Shown here piece by piece: positions 23,669 through 35,346 of a stretch of DNA of 64,000 bases. The notes below the pieces were generated by a model that saw only the letters and a list, made by a program, of their open reading frames with translations, had not been told where the DNA came from and did no database searches. Both the position numbers and the translations under genes were made by a program. The stretch is from Asterella californica (lineage: Eukaryota > Streptophyta > Marchantiopsida > Marchantiales > Aytoniaceae): the NCBI GenBank assembly GCA_036924285.1, contig JAYKYS010000001.1:37323501-37387500 (forward strand), given 5' to 3'. Position 1 is the stretch's first letter, and every line of letters starts with the position of its first letter.

Positions 23669-25090
23669 ACCGGCAGCAGAGTTGACCGAGGCCAAACCCT
23701 TCATCAAGGAGTTGGATCTCGACTTCTTCCTGTGGGATTGGAACCTCGTCGACCAAGATCTTCTGGAGGAGGTTTGGGCAGCATTACCGTCGCGCAACCG
23801 TGTACATCAAAAGGCAGGAGTCGCTCGTGGAAGACCATCTTCCTGGACAGAAGAGTGGTGACGCAGGACCTTTCACAAGTCAGAATCTGAGAACCGAGGG
23901 TGTTGGCTCGAGAAGAAGATCTTATCCATGATCTCGGATAAGTGACATGTGTCTAGAAGCACAACTTGTCTCTTCCTGGAGGACAGACAGGGAAGAAACG
24001 GAAGGAAGGTTGAATCTTACCGGAGCCGCAAAATCGTCTTCTGGCGAAGTTGTTCTTTCATCTCTTTCCCAAGGAGAAGGCACAGAAGACGGGGTACCTT
24101 GGAGATCAGGCCGTGGAGGTCCTGGAAGTAGTGTGCGCGGGAGAGAATGTCAACTGGGGTGCGTTCTTCCATGCTTATGTACAGACCGAGCTGGTGTACT
24201 TAGGTACCTCGGCAGGAGGACATCTTACTCCGTTCTTCTACTATCTGTACGTGGTCAAGGGGGATCTCACGGAAGATCAGTTCACGAGATATGGACCAAC
24301 ATGGCAGCACGAGACGAAGAAAGAGACCTCGGGAGAAGACGACTGAGCAGCAGCAATGACCCCTCTCCCACTCTGATGCGGCAGATGAGGCTAGGTACTC
24401 ATCAAAAGACGCTTCTGATGAGAAAAGACGACTCCAATGGGTCGGAAGACGCGACACCACCAAGGAAGATGGGTTCTAGGAGTGTGCTTAGGAAGACCAC
24501 CTCCTTCTCGATCATTCACTCTGGATCGGAGTCCGACTCACAGGAGGAGCCATTGAATACCCGAGCTGTGCAGAAGACCGCTTTTGCAACACCAGGAGTC
24601 TTCCGAAGACTCTAGAAGACGAAGGTTGGATGGATATTCCTACTGCGATGCGAGGAAGCGCAGTAAAGAGGACCGCTTCTGCCATGGGGAGAGATCTTTC
24701 ACCCCGGAAGATGAGAAGAGTAGCTTCTTCTCGCACGCAGAAGCAGAAGATCATAGTGGTGGAAGATGCATCCTTGTTTCTGGAAGACAAGGTAGACAGC
24801 TCCGATCGGATCGTGGGGATGAGTCTGTCTTCCGCGGGAAGAAGACTGGAGGAGTTCAGTGCCTTCTTCCACTCGGAGATCCAGCCAGCTATGGAGTTGG
24901 TAGAGAAGAGAGCGAAGGCTCAGGAGAAGCCATTACAGCATGGATTCGATCTGCGCATCCTGATGCGGCAAGAAGAAGACCAGAAGAAGGTAGAAGCACT
25001 GGAAGCCAACCTCTGCACCACGGAGAAGCTCACAGTGAAGTACAAGACGGAAGCAGCCGCTTCTGCCAAGGAGTTAGCGCAGCTATATAT
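23669..25090 (+). pseudogene. LTR of element G, second segment, with decayed LTR protein frame
   Basis: This resumes the G LTR after the solo LTR. It encodes the same protein as 19724-22027, beginning at the VLPAAEL segment. The N-terminal part is cut by a TGA after SSWTEEW (23859-23861). Frameshifts follow, and an open 157-codon piece at 24630-25103 covers the basic region and the start of the coiled coil. The coiled coil is truncated near 25090, where the sequence jumps to the spacer that normally follows the LTR end. The missing part is about 2 kb. Confidence 0.75.
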
Positions 25091-25116
25091 AGTGAGCATA
25101 TAGTGAACACCATTTT

Positions 25117-25134
25117 TGGCACCGCTGCCGGAGA
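25117..25134 (+). other. Primer-binding site of element G, tRNA-Asp-like
   Basis: TGGCACCGCTGCCGGAGA closely resembles the TGGCGCCGTTGCCGGGGA primer site of plant Athila/Tat elements, which pairs with the tRNA-Asp 3' end. It lies after a short spacer (TATAGTGAGC...). The equivalent site in element H is at 35310-35327. Confidence 0.7.
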
Positions 25135-25225
25135 TTTCATCTTAGTAACTTCTGTTCTAAGCTTCCTAGATCTGTGTACCAGTAGTTAGTTTCATTCTGA
25201 ACTAACTTCGATTGTAGTAGAATGT

Positions 25226-28200
25226 GTGGTGGGACTCTATCTTGCTAGAAGACAGGAATCGCAACCAGAAGCTGATGAGATACATCAGAGAGAACTGGAA
25301 GAAGTCACTTCCCCGCTTCCAAGAGCTTCTTGGAAGACTCGATCTTGGAACAGTGCAGTGAGTACAACAGGAAGCAGGAGAAGAAGACGTTCCGAACCTG
25401 TGATCGGTTGTTCAGACATCTAGTCTGCCATATCTAGTATTAGAAGAAGAGGGACATCTCTTCTCAGCACTCTGGTGGATGTCTCCGACCAGAGGAAGAA
25501 GCAGAAGACGCACGGGTAAAGACCTTGAGTGGGTACATTCACCCCAGCGAACCGCTTCTAGAGAGCAGCGGGTATCCCTGAGACACCAAAGGAAAGAAGA
25601 AGAGCTCATGAAGATCCGATCAGTAGAGTTGCAAGAGCCTTCCATCTCGAGCATAATCTTTGGAGAAGACAGAAGCCAACCGGGTGACCACGTGTATAAA
25701 GTAGATTTTGGTACTGGTTACTCGGAAGACGTCTTCTCAAGTGCGGAAGAGGCCTCTCAAGGTGAAGAAAGACTAGAGGAGATCATGCCAGACGTCTCAG
25801 AAGGCGACAATAGCTCTGACTCAGAAGACGACATTCGTGATTCAGACCGATCTGGACCTTCGAGAAGACCATCTCCACCACCTGAGCCTGAGGGAGGAAG
25901 AAGTTGGCAGTCGCATCAGCCGGCAGTCGACATGGCTTTCCACACTCGGCAGAAGCACCATCCATACGACGATGATGCTGACGCGGACAACTTCATCACT
26001 ATGTTCGAGACTATCTCTCGATCCAACAAGGAAGACTCTGATGTCGACAGACTCCGTGTATTTCCTAGTTTGATCGTAGAGAAGGGAAGAAAATGGATGA
26101 GTAAAATATTGGATGATGGGTTAGTAATGACCGCTTGGGCTACTCTGAAGACAGCTTTTCTGAAGATTCAGAGGAGTGGGCTATGATCGGATGACCCTCA
26201 TAGGACTTCAGAGGCTCGAACGAAAGAAGAAAGAGACACTGCGGGATTACACCGAGAGGTTTGAAAACCTCCTGGATCACATCCCTCAGAACCAAGGAAG
26301 ACCCGGTTATTGTGCCCAGCAAGCGGTGGATTAGTACTTGGGAGGATTGTCTCAGGATATGGAGTTGTACTGTAGAAGAGGAGGAGGTGATGATTTAGTA
26401 GAAGTACAGAAGCATGCCGAGCAGTATGAAACCTCGAGCATCACTCGGAATATGACGATAGACAGAGGGAAGACCTTGAAGAAGTCCAAGAGGTAGAAGA
26501 AGTCTTCTAGGAAGTCCAAGAGGAAGTCCAAGTCCACTGAAACTGATAACAGTGATTCGGAAGTGTCCTCTACTTCTGAAGAGTCTACTGTCGAAAGTTC
26601 AGAATCAGAATCTGAACAAGAGAAGAAGACACGGAAGGAGAAGAAGGAGAAAACACGATCAAGGGAAGAAGTTGTGCAGAAGATGCCTCAGACTCAGATC
26701 ATTCAGTCTGCACTTGATCCCCGGATCGATGAAGTTCTGAAGCAGTTTGCCGACCTGAAAGTTCATCTTCTGAACCAGAAGGACAAGTGGAAGCAACCTA
26801 CGGCTTCTCGGTCAAACCTTTGGTGCAACCTTTGTAACTCTTCCAGACACACCAGAGATCAGTGTACACAAGACCAAGCTGTCAATTGGGCAGGCTGGGA
26901 AGAAGACGATGAGGGATATCTACACGAGCACAGTGGGGAAGTCTGCTATAAGATCGAGACGATACAACCATTCACTCCTACTCCTCCCGCCCAATATAAT
27001 CTTTATACACCTAGAGACAGGGCTAGTAATGTACAGACTATGACGCCCTGACAACCTTCTTCATCACAACGACCTCTAAACCCTCTTCCTGGACATGCAA
27101 CAATTGTGGAGAGACCAGACATTGGTGGTCCACCTGTCCTCATCCGGGAAGACAGATTGGGCAAGTGCCCTTATGTGGAAACTGTAAGGAAGCAAGACAT
27201 TTCACGAGAAATTGTCTTCAGACCTTACGCCCACGACAAATGGTTAGATTTGCAGAGACCACACCTCCTGCAGAAGCCGCATCAGCTTCTAAACTCGAGC
27301 TAGCAGTGGTACAACACATCACGATAGAAGAAGAAGATCATGGGGATTGTACGGATTGTCTCCATATCGAGGAAGACAAACCAGACCTCAGGAAGCGTGA
27401 AGGAAAGGAACCTCAGCTGCAAAAGACGACTGCAGCTCAGAAGACGAAGTCAATTGAGGCAACTTCCTCCTTCATTTTGGCGGATGGCACTCTTTGGAGC
27501 CCTTGCTCGGATTCAGACAGTTGGCCCCCAGAAGAAGTCTTGGATGAAGCGGTGTTCAAGATAAGTACTAGAAGCAAAGAGAAGTCAGAATCCTGTCAAA
27601 AGGAGATCAAGAAGAAGAAGCAACGTAAGGAGAGATCATCTTCCCTTGAGCGGCCTTCTTCTCTTGCTTATGACCGAGAAGATCCGAAGTACTTTGCTCC
27701 TCACATTAGGCAAGAAGTTGAAGCGATCATGCAAGAAGAGCTGGAGAAGCGACAGAAGATAGTACAGCAGCTTCCTCCACCGACTACGGCAGCCCATGTC
27801 TCACAGGAACATCTCCTAGTCGAGGGAAGACATCATTCTGGTCTTCCACCCAAGGAAGCAGCTACTACATCTTCTCTGTTGGAAACCTCAGTCACTCTTT
27901 TGAAGCGATCCTCTTAAGACTTTTTGCGAGACTTGTGAAATCAGAAGGCGGATGTAACCTTCCAACAGCTTTTGGATGACAACGCTGGTTACAGAAAGCT
28001 TTTACAGTCTGTGCTTTGAGGATCGAGGAAGAAGAGAACAGCTAAACTTCCCTAGAGCACCGCGATCGTAAGAATCGAGCATGAAGACTTGAGAGCCCTA
28101 GAACTTGATATGGAGATCCATGGCTGTCTTCTGAAGAAGGTACCCATTGATTTCGGCTCCGGAGTTAATATCATGACTGAAGAAACTGCACATGCCCTAG

Positions 28201-28338
28201 GCTTCACTGAGTTCCAGCCTATTTCGAGAATCCTCAGAATGGCGGACCAGACCATAAGACGACCTTTGGGACAACTGAAAGATGTCTTGATGGTAATTGG
28301 GGGAGTATCTTTTTACCTCACCTACATCATTTTGCGCT
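25226..28338 (+). pseudogene. gag-pro: gag and protease of family-1 element G (broken)
   Basis: Gag begins around 25226-25479. An acidic N-terminal region (SSDSEDDIRDSDRSGPS) is followed by the gag core (DNFITMFETISRSNK... GRKWMSKILDDG) to 26186. A stop at 26184-26186 and further frame breaks lie in 26187-26560. The open frame 26563-27051 has a Ser/Glu-Lys stretch and a CX2CX4HX4C knuckle (CNLCNSSRHTRDQC). The frame 27165-27917 opens with a second knuckle (CGNCKEARHFTRNC) and a KKKKQRKERSSS block. A protease follows at 28145 with Phe in place of the Ser of DSG (PIDFGSGVN). It ends at 28338, joined head-on to element H. Two zinc knuckles per gag seem to be a family trait. Confidence 0.85.
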
Positions 28339-29994
28339 GGCACCAAAGTATTCCGGTTTGGGAGCTTCTTCCGGTTCAGATTCATCTTCTGAGAGATCAA
28401 CTGTCGGATCTTTCGAAGAGAAGACGGTACTTTCGTCTTCTGAAAGCTCTTCTTCCGCAATTTCATAACACTCAATGTATCCACAGATCACTTCTTCTGC
28501 TATCTCTGCTACTTCTGTAGTACACAAGTTATTCACCACAAATTCATCATATCGTTCATCAATGTCAGAAGACGCAGCTGAGTCTTCTGACGTGTACCCC
28601 TCAGTCGTAGGGAGTTTCATCTTGATGTCCAATCTTCATCCAAGGGAGTGAGACTTTGGTCTTCTCACCTGGCTTGGGTGTAGGATTGGGAAACCTCAAA
28701 CGATGTCTTCTCCAATCGGTATTTACATTTACAGCATATAGCCATGGTCTTCCTATCAACACTTGATATCCAACCTTAGCTACAGGTCGCAAAATGATGT
28801 AAGTGAGGTAAAAAAATACTTCTCAATTACCGTCAAGACATATTTCAGTTGTCCCAAAAGTCATCTTCTGGTCTGGTCCGTCATTCTGAGGATTCTCGGA
28901 GTAGGCTGGAACTCAATGAAGCCTAGGGCATGCGTAGTTTCTTCAGTCATGATGTTAACTCTGGAGCCGGAATCAATGGGTACTTTCTTCAGAAGACAAC
29001 CATAGATCTCCATATCAAGTTCTGGAGCTCCCAAGTCCTCATGCTCTATCCTTAGGATCGGGGTACTCTGGGGAAGTTTAGTTGTTCCCCTCTTCCTCGA
29101 TCCTCGAAGAACAAATTGTAACAGCTTCTTGTAACGAGCGTTGTCATCCAAAAGCTGTTGGAAGGTTACATCCGTCTTCTGATTCTACAAATCTCGCAAG
29201 AAGTCATAAGGGGATCGCTTCAGAAGAATGACTGGTGTTTCCAACAGAGAAGATGTAGTAGCTACTTCCTTGGATGGAAGACCAGAATGGTGTCTCTCTC
29301 GACTGGAAGCTGTTCCCGTGAGACAAGGACTGCTGTAGTCGATGGAGGAAGCTGCTGTACTATCTTCCGTCGCTTCTCGAGCTCTTCTTGCATGATCGCT
29401 TCAACTTCTTGCCTAATGTCAGGAGCAAAGTACTCCGGATCTTCTCGGTCGTAAGCAAGAGACGAAGACCGCTCAGGACACGATGATCTCTCCTTACGCT
29501 GCTTCTTCTTCTTGACCTCCTTCTGACAAGATTCTGACTTCCCTTTGCTTCTGGTACTTACCTTGAATACTGCTTCATCCATGATTTCTTCTAGAGACCA
29601 GCTGTCTGAATCCGGACAAGGGCTCCAAAAAGTACCATCCGCCAAAGTGAAAGAGGAAGCTGCCTCAAGTGACTTCGTCTTTTGAGCTGCAGTCGTCTTC
29701 GGCAGCTGAGGTTCTTTTTCTTCGTGCTTCTCGGGGTCTGGTTCGTCTTCCTCTATATGGAGACAATCCGTACAATCCCCATGATCTTCTTCTTCTACCG
29801 TGATGTGCTGTACCACTGCTAGCTCGAGTTTAGAAGCTGATGCGACTTCTGCAGGAGGCGTGGTCTCTGCAAATCTAACCATTTGTCGTGGGCGTAAGGT
29901 TTGAGGACAATTTCCCGTGAAATGTCCTGCTTCCTTACAGTTTTCACACACAGAGCACTTGCCCAATCTGTCTTCTCGGATGAGGATAGGTGGA
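28339..29994 (-). pseudogene. gag-pro: Distal gag, protease and pre-RT spacer of element H
   Basis: The minus frame 29262-29966 carries the second gag knuckle (CENCKEAGHFTGNC), the acidic and Lys-rich region and AYDREDPEYFAPDIRQEV. Protease pieces follow: IDSGSRVNI within 28861-29151, with Arg in place of the second Gly, and VGYQVLIGRPWLY within 28601-28792. The SED-rich spacer at 28327-28632 leads to RT but is cut at 28339. The GTAC at 28593-28596 is the empty version of the site used by element B in element C. Confidence 0.85.
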
Positions 29995-31124
29995 TGTCCT
30001 GACTCTCAATCTCAAGATCGGACGCAGACGTAAACAATAGAACCCTAGCGGACTTGCGCTAGGTTGTGAACGCTGCGAGTAGGACTAAACGGCTTGGCCG
30101 TGAAGTCGGGATCAGTTGAACCCTAAGAGGTTCCTTGAACCAAGGTTGGAGCATTGGGTTAGGACCTAAGGGTCCATCCTAAGACAACCTCGGACGAACG
30201 CTAACCTAAGGGGACAAGTCTGGAAACGGACCGAAACATAGATCTGAGACATGGGTCTGAGACGTGAGTCTGAAACGCGGGACTGAGACATGGGTCCGAG
30301 ACGCAGACGGATCGTGGTTCGGACGCTGGTCGAACCACAGGGTTCAAGTCTGGGTCTGGACCACAAGTTTCCGAAAAATGACTAAGTGTTGGAGCTCCAG
30401 TGACGTTTTAAGTCGTGGACGGACCTCCACGTAAGATCTCGAGGCGAGTGAGATATCATTGGAAAGTTCTCGGCGAGAGCTTTTCAGTGATATGTAGCAC
30501 TCCTCGATCTGACCTCTGAGCTGAGAATTATGGACGAACCAAGATCGGGTTGTGGTATAATTTTCAGGGACGAAAGAGGAGGGCGGAGCTGCCGATCCTC
30601 AGAAGTATATATGAGGGGGGCTCGATGCCTGGGTGGGCTAGGACGAGTCACTCGACCCCAGGGTTCAGCGAGCGGACTCTAGGGGCATGAGGTGATGACT
30701 GAGCCGGTTCCAAGACACGTTCCGGTTCATACTTGGACGTCTAGACTTAGGAACGATGTAAGGGTTGGGACAAGACTAGAGAACGAGTCGGCGGGTTAGA
30801 CCACCGTTCGAGAGCCTAGACCTCAACGGACATCACGGACGATTGGGCTGCTAGGTGTGCTGGAAGTACCGTTTAGGATCCTGGACTTTATGAGAAGTCC
30901 GTCCCAAGTCATCTTGTGACTTGCTCATGTTTGGGACCGACCTAGGCGGGTCTAGGTCGGGACTTAGGATTGCTGAGCTTGATGATTAGAGAGACGGTCC
31001 GGCTCTGGTCCGGACCAAACTGAGATAAGGTAAGTGGTGCATGGACGCTAACTTGTGATTGTGTTTGTAGGTTAGCGGTATAAAGTTCCTGATCTACTGA
31101 GCAAGAGCTTCCGCTGACGCAACA
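29995..31124 (+). repeat. 5' LTR of element F (3' boundary approximate)
   Basis: The start TGTCCTGACT is set by loss of homology to the interrupted gag. The end is placed at CGCAACA (31124), the last TG...CA-compatible CA before the primer site at 31146, but no second LTR copy exists to confirm it. The region holds internal GAGAC/TGGGTCTGAGAC repeats at 30240-30310 and a TATA motif at 30606. Confidence 0.55.
30606..30612 (+). promoter_or_regulatory. TATA motif in LTR of element F
   Basis: TATATAT at this position precedes a G-rich stretch, about 540 bp before the primer site. This is consistent with an LTR promoter. Motif evidence only. Confidence 0.4.
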
Positions 31125-31145
31125 AGGCGGTAGATGCGCGAAAAG

Positions 31146-31158
31146 TGGTATCACAGCT
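31146..31158 (+). other. Primer-binding site of element F, initiator-Met tRNA type
   Basis: TGGTATCACAGCT matches the common plant primer site TGGTATCAGAGC, complementary to the 3' end of initiator tRNA-Met, with one mismatch. Confidence 0.8.
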
Positions 31159-31554
31159 AACGCTTCGGTGAGCGAGAACTTGAGATAGCGGCTGAAGGTT
31201 GGACGCTTGACGAGGGACGTGAGACACAAAGCGGATCAACGTTTCTAGGTGAACACTTGGAGCGATGGTCGACGTAAGACAGAGTTCCAAGAGGAAGACC
31301 AAGAGACGAGTGGCGGCTTACACCAGGACCAGATCGACACGAGCTAGCCCCGAGGCACAGTCAGGGGACGATAACCGACAACCTTTGTCCCAATGTCAAA
31401 GAAGCCAGTACCAGCTGCGGCACCAGTGCAGCAAGATGGAGTCTTGCCAACGATGCAGGCGCGGGAAGTCAAGGAGCCTTGTATGCGGAACTCATCAAGA
31501 TGATGAAGACCATGCAGGAGGGTATGGTTTCCAGAGATAAACGTATCGCTGAGC

Positions 31555-33031
31555 TTGAGACAGGGCCAAGGAAGTTCCTCGTCTACCAGAAAGCTTTGTA
31601 AGATGAATTTGCCGACCCCGTTTTCAAGTATAGGACGGGCTCGTAAAGTTAAGGATTTCTTAACTGAGTTGGACCTATACTTTGAGGCGCAACAAGCTCA
31701 AGAGTCAGACAAGATGAGAGCGGCAGTTATGTTCTTGAAGGATCATGCGCTTCTCTGGTGGACTGCATACAGGGATGAACATGTCTTGACCGTCTCGGCA
31801 CTTGGTTGGAAAGAGTTCAAGGTGTTGCTCGCGAGACGATTCACTCCGGAGTATCGGATTCAGGATGGTGTCGAGCTAGTTAAGCTGAAGCAGACGGAGA
31901 CGCTAAGTGCTTATGTACGCGAGTTCAGTGCTAAGCTGGATTCGTTCTCCAAGTGGACGAGGAGACCAAAATATGTATATTTATTAGAGGACTCAAGTCT
32001 AGCTCGGAGAAGGCTCTCTTTTGGATGCCGGAGCTACCATCGACAAGTGCCGAACTTTTGAAGCTAGCGGAGCGAATTGGAGACGATGAAGTCCAGCAAC
32101 AGAAACCTTTTGAACCACGCAGCACGGACAAGTTCCAGAAGAAGAACAAGGGCTTCAAGCGACAGTGGGATGGAGGTGAGAAAGATCGGAAGGATTCTTC
32201 TGCCTCGGCAGCAAAGCGGCAGCAAACAGGAGTAAAACCTAAGGGGCAAACACCTCAGAAGGGCAATGACGCGAAGTTTACTTGCTACAATTGTGACGAA
32301 CCATATTGCTAAGGGGTGCACGAAACCTAAGGTTAGTAACTGTAGCTTGAATGCATTTGTTGCAAACGACTTGTTGGAGGGGCAGATGACTGTGACCTTG
32401 AGAACCACGAAGAAGACGCCGGGACTGATGTTTCTACAAGCCAAAGTTGCTAACCGTGATGTTACTTTTCTTGTGGACACAGGAGTGACTCACTCCTTCA
32501 TAAGTCCAAAGTTGGCGAAGAAGTTGGGCTTGTCTACCTCCAAGGCAGACAAGCCTATTCAGGTGCGCTTTGCCAAAGGCAAGACGTACCAAACTTCTGA
32601 AGTAGCCTTGGATGTACGATTTGCGTGTGGGAACCTGGAGTTCACAGAGAACTTCACGGTGTGCGAGATAGACGATATCCATGCGGTCTTGGGGAACACT
32701 TTCTTGGATAAGTTTGAAGTGGAACTTAGGCTGAAACCTTTAAGGAGTAAGAGTTAAAGGGCGGAAGCTGGGAGTCAGGTTGATCCGAAAGGCGTGGAAA
32801 ATTGATGACTTTGCGGTGAATTTGATCAAAGGCAAACAGATGGACTTCAACGACGGAGTCATGTGTTTGATGCGGGTTGCAGATTTGATGGCGAGTGACA
32901 GACAAGAGGAAACATTAGGAAATGCGACTAAACTTCCGAAGGTGCTTCGCGAAGTGATTAAGGAGTTTGAGGATGTCTTGACAGATGAGTTACCTGATGA
33001 GTTATCTCCAAGGCGGGTGGTGCAGAGTCTA
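31555..33031 (+). pseudogene. gag-pro: gag, protease and RT leader of element F (broken)
   Basis: The frame at 31555-32061 carries a retrotransposon gag core (FLTELDLYFEAQQ, LLWWTAYRDE, RFTPEYR...YVREFSAKL). A frameshift near 31960 moves gag to the frame of 31953-32312 (RGLKSSSEKALFWMP), which ends in half a zinc knuckle (CYNCDEPYC). The other half (HIAKGC) is in the frame of 32266-32757. That frame holds an aspartic protease with FLVDTGVTHSFIS and the downstream AVLGNTFLDKF. The open piece 32780-33046 is the segment before RT (EFEDVLTDELPDELSPRR) and is cut by the junction at 33031. At least three lesions make it inactive. Confidence 0.88.
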
Positions 33032-33378
33032 CCTTGTTGGATCTAGAGATGGTCTCGAACATCGTGATGAAGTCGTCCGCGTCAGCATCATCGTCGTACG
33101 GATGGTACTTCTGTCGAGTGTGAGAAGCCATGTCGATTGTCGGTCGATGCGACCACCAACTTCTTCCTTTCTCAGGTCCAGGTGGTGGAGATGGTCTTCT
33201 CGAAGGTCCAAGTCTGTCTGAATCACGAATGTCATATTTTGAGTCAGAGCTACTGTCGTTGTCGCCTTCTGAGACGTCTGGAACGTCTCCTCTAGTCTTC
33301 CTTCACCTTGAGAAGCCTCTTTCGCACTTGGGAAGACGTCTTCCGAGTAATCAGTACCAAAATCTACTTTATACACGT
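33032..33378 (-). pseudogene. gag: gag segment of element H between two insertions
   Basis: The minus strand encodes VYKVDFGTDYSEDVF and the acidic region, ending in the gag core around DNFITMFETIS in mixed frames. It matches 25690-26035 of element G. It is bounded on the right by the solo LTR (target ACGT at 33375-33378) and on the left by element F. Confidence 0.8.
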
Positions 33379-34751
33379 TGTCGGAGTGTGATCCGTCTAC
33401 CTAGGAAAGCGCCGGGCTTCTGGCTATGGTTGTTTACTCAAGAGGTTGGCTTTCAGGTCACAACAGGAGCTATAAACACTCACACAGGAGTGTAGGATCC
33501 TCTGATATGCTCAAAAAGCGAAATTTAGGTCTCACTGGTAGTAATAGGCTTAAGCGGTGAACTTTGACACTCAAAGAGAGGAAAACTATGAAGGTTTAGA
33601 CCTCTAAACTTCCCCTACATGCAAATGAGGTACTACTGAACTCACAGACGAAGTTTCAACCTGAGATCAAATTCTGACACGGAGATATGAACAGAAAAGT
33701 TCTGAATAAGAGAATTATGGCAATTTCTGGTACCTAGACAGCTATTCAGACATAGAACAGAGAATTGGCTCGATGAATTTCAAATCTTCTCACAGTATTT
33801 GAAGTCTACAGGATGCTGAACATCCCTGTGAAGTTGGGACTCCTGAATGTTTGTAGAACTCCAGATCTCCTTCTCTAAAGTCGCTGCTCTAGATTAAGAG
33901 CTTTTCAGACCCCCTCTGCTTCAGCGGCCGCCTTGAATTACTCAATTACTCAAATGATACGAAACTTTTTGGACAGTCGTAGCCCTCCTGACAGTGAACG
34001 CAACCACGAAGTTTTGAAGTGATTTCCTCAATTCTGCTACAATTGGCACCGAAAACCCCAAAATCAACAAAAGTGACGCAGTTTTGGCACAATCCGAACT
34101 TCAATTGGGCATAACTCCTTGTTTATTGATCCAAATCGAGCAAAAATTTCACTGACAGTGCTTGGCACAACGAGCTCTCTCTTCCTGTGCTCTCAGATTT
34201 CGAAGATACCTCACCAATTGCTCGAACTCTCCTCTAGAGCTCTGTTTCTAAACTTAGAGTTTTACAAAAGACAAAAATGGACCAATGGGAGTTCATAGCT
34301 CTACTTGACTGTCCTTTTGTGCCTTAAACTACCTGGTAACTTATCTACACTCATAGGCTACCACGTCAAGCCCCCTAGAGTGCCAGCGTAAAACTTAAAC
34401 TACCTAAAATGACACATAGCCCTGAAAAATAACTTAAATTAGCTAGAAAGCGTGCATGGGCGACAAGTAAGTACAACCCATGAGCTCAAACCACTATCAG
34501 CATGGAAACCCTAAGTTATGTACATTGAACGTCATAGACAAGTAAGAAGTCACTTGCACAAGCGCACAAATGCTTGAACAAGATAACTAACATACTATCA
34601 GCCTACTAGGACTCAAAATAGTGCTAACACCGTATGCAAAGGTGTCAAACATATACATAAAAGACTAGAAGTAATATGAGCTAACTTCTAGAACTACCAA
34701 ACCTAAGCGTCGGAGTAGAAGTCAAGCATGTAGCCGCCAAATGGTGCGACA
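33379..34751. mobile_element. Solo LTR of an unrelated retrotransposon, 1373 bp
   Basis: The sequence begins TGTCGGAGTGTGATCC and ends GGTGCGACA, so it has TG...CA ends. It is flanked by ACGT (33375-33378 and 34752-34755), and the empty site with one ACGT is at 25690-25693 in element G. It shares no sequence with families 1-3 and contains no gene. It lacks GAAGAC clusters. Orientation cannot be decided. Confidence 0.85.
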
Positions 34752-35202
34752 ACGTGATCACCCGGTTGACTTCTGTCTTCTCCAAAGATTATGCTCGAGA
34801 TGGAAGGTTCTTCCAAATCTACTGATCGGATCCTCCTGAGCTCTTCTTCTTTCTTTTGGTGTCTCAGAGATATCCGCTGCTCTCTAGAAGCGGTTTGCTG
34901 GGGTGAATGTACCCACTCAAGATCTTTATCCGTGCGTCTTCTGCTTCTTCCTCTGGTCGGAGACATCCACCAGAGTGTTGTGAAGAGATGTCCTTCTCCT
35001 TCTAATACTAGATCTGGTAGACTAGATGTCTGAACAACCTATCACAGGTTCGGAACGTCTTCTTCTCTTGTTTCATGTTGCACTCACTGCAATCTTTCAA
35101 GATCAAGTCTTCCAAGAAGCTCTTGGAAGCGGGAAGCGGCTTCTTCCAGTTCTCTTTGATGTATCTCATCAGCTTCTGGTTGTGGTTCCTGTCTTCTAGC
35201 AA
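34752..35202 (-). pseudogene. gag: N-terminal gag of element H
   Basis: On the minus strand, frames 35008-35202 (LEDRNHNQKLMRYIKENWKK) and 34703-34966 (MSPTRGRSRRRTDKDLEWVH) match the start of gag in element G at 25240-25690. The frame runs on into the solo LTR at 34751, so its last ~16 codons are foreign. The two pieces are in different frames in both copies, so an intron or a shared ancient frameshift is possible. Confidence 0.75.
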
Positions 35203-35309
35203 GATAGAGTCTCACAACACATTCAACTACAATCAAAGTTAGTTCAGAATGAAACTAACTACTGGCACACAGATTCAGGAAGCTTAGAACAAAGGTTACT
35301 AAGATGAAA

Positions 35310-35327
35310 TCTCCGGCAGTGGCGTCA
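35310..35327 (-). other. Primer-binding site of element H, tRNA-Asp-like
   Basis: The minus strand reads TGACGCCACTGCCGGAGA, starting 20 bases after the LTR end CACTACA at 35347. It matches the plant tRNA-Asp primer type with a few changes. The context establishes that TGTAGTGACG (reverse strand) marks the LTR 3' end of this family. Confidence 0.75.
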
Positions 35328-35346
35328 AAAATGAGTGCTCACTATA

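Larger units (their letters stand above)
15689..28338 (+). mobile_element. Family-1 element G, plus strand, 5' part only
   Basis: The element begins with TGTGGTGCCC at 15689 inside the gag of element C. Its 5' LTR runs 15689-17745, is split by the solo LTR 17746-23663, and resumes at 23669. It ends abruptly near 25090, where a deletion has removed the last ~2 kb of LTR and joined it to the spacer before the primer site. Gag and protease follow to 28338, where the sequence flips to the opposite strand (element H). RT, integrase and the 3' LTR of G are absent. Confidence 0.8.
29995..33031 (+). mobile_element. Family-3 Ty3/Gypsy element F, truncated
   Basis: A plus-strand element of unrelated sequence begins TGTCCTGACTC at 29995, where homology with family-1 gag ends. 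It contains an LTR-like region, an initiator-Met-type primer site (31146-31158), gag, protease and the first ~85 codons before RT. It stops near 33031, where family-1 gag (minus strand) resumes. No 3' LTR, RT core or integrase is present. GAAGAC motifs are rare here, unlike its surroundings. Confidence 0.8.

Noticed and set aside
30166..31302. Minus-strand frames of 66-95 codons in the LTR of element F
   Set aside because: They run against the transcription direction set by primer site, gag and protease, and lack motifs.
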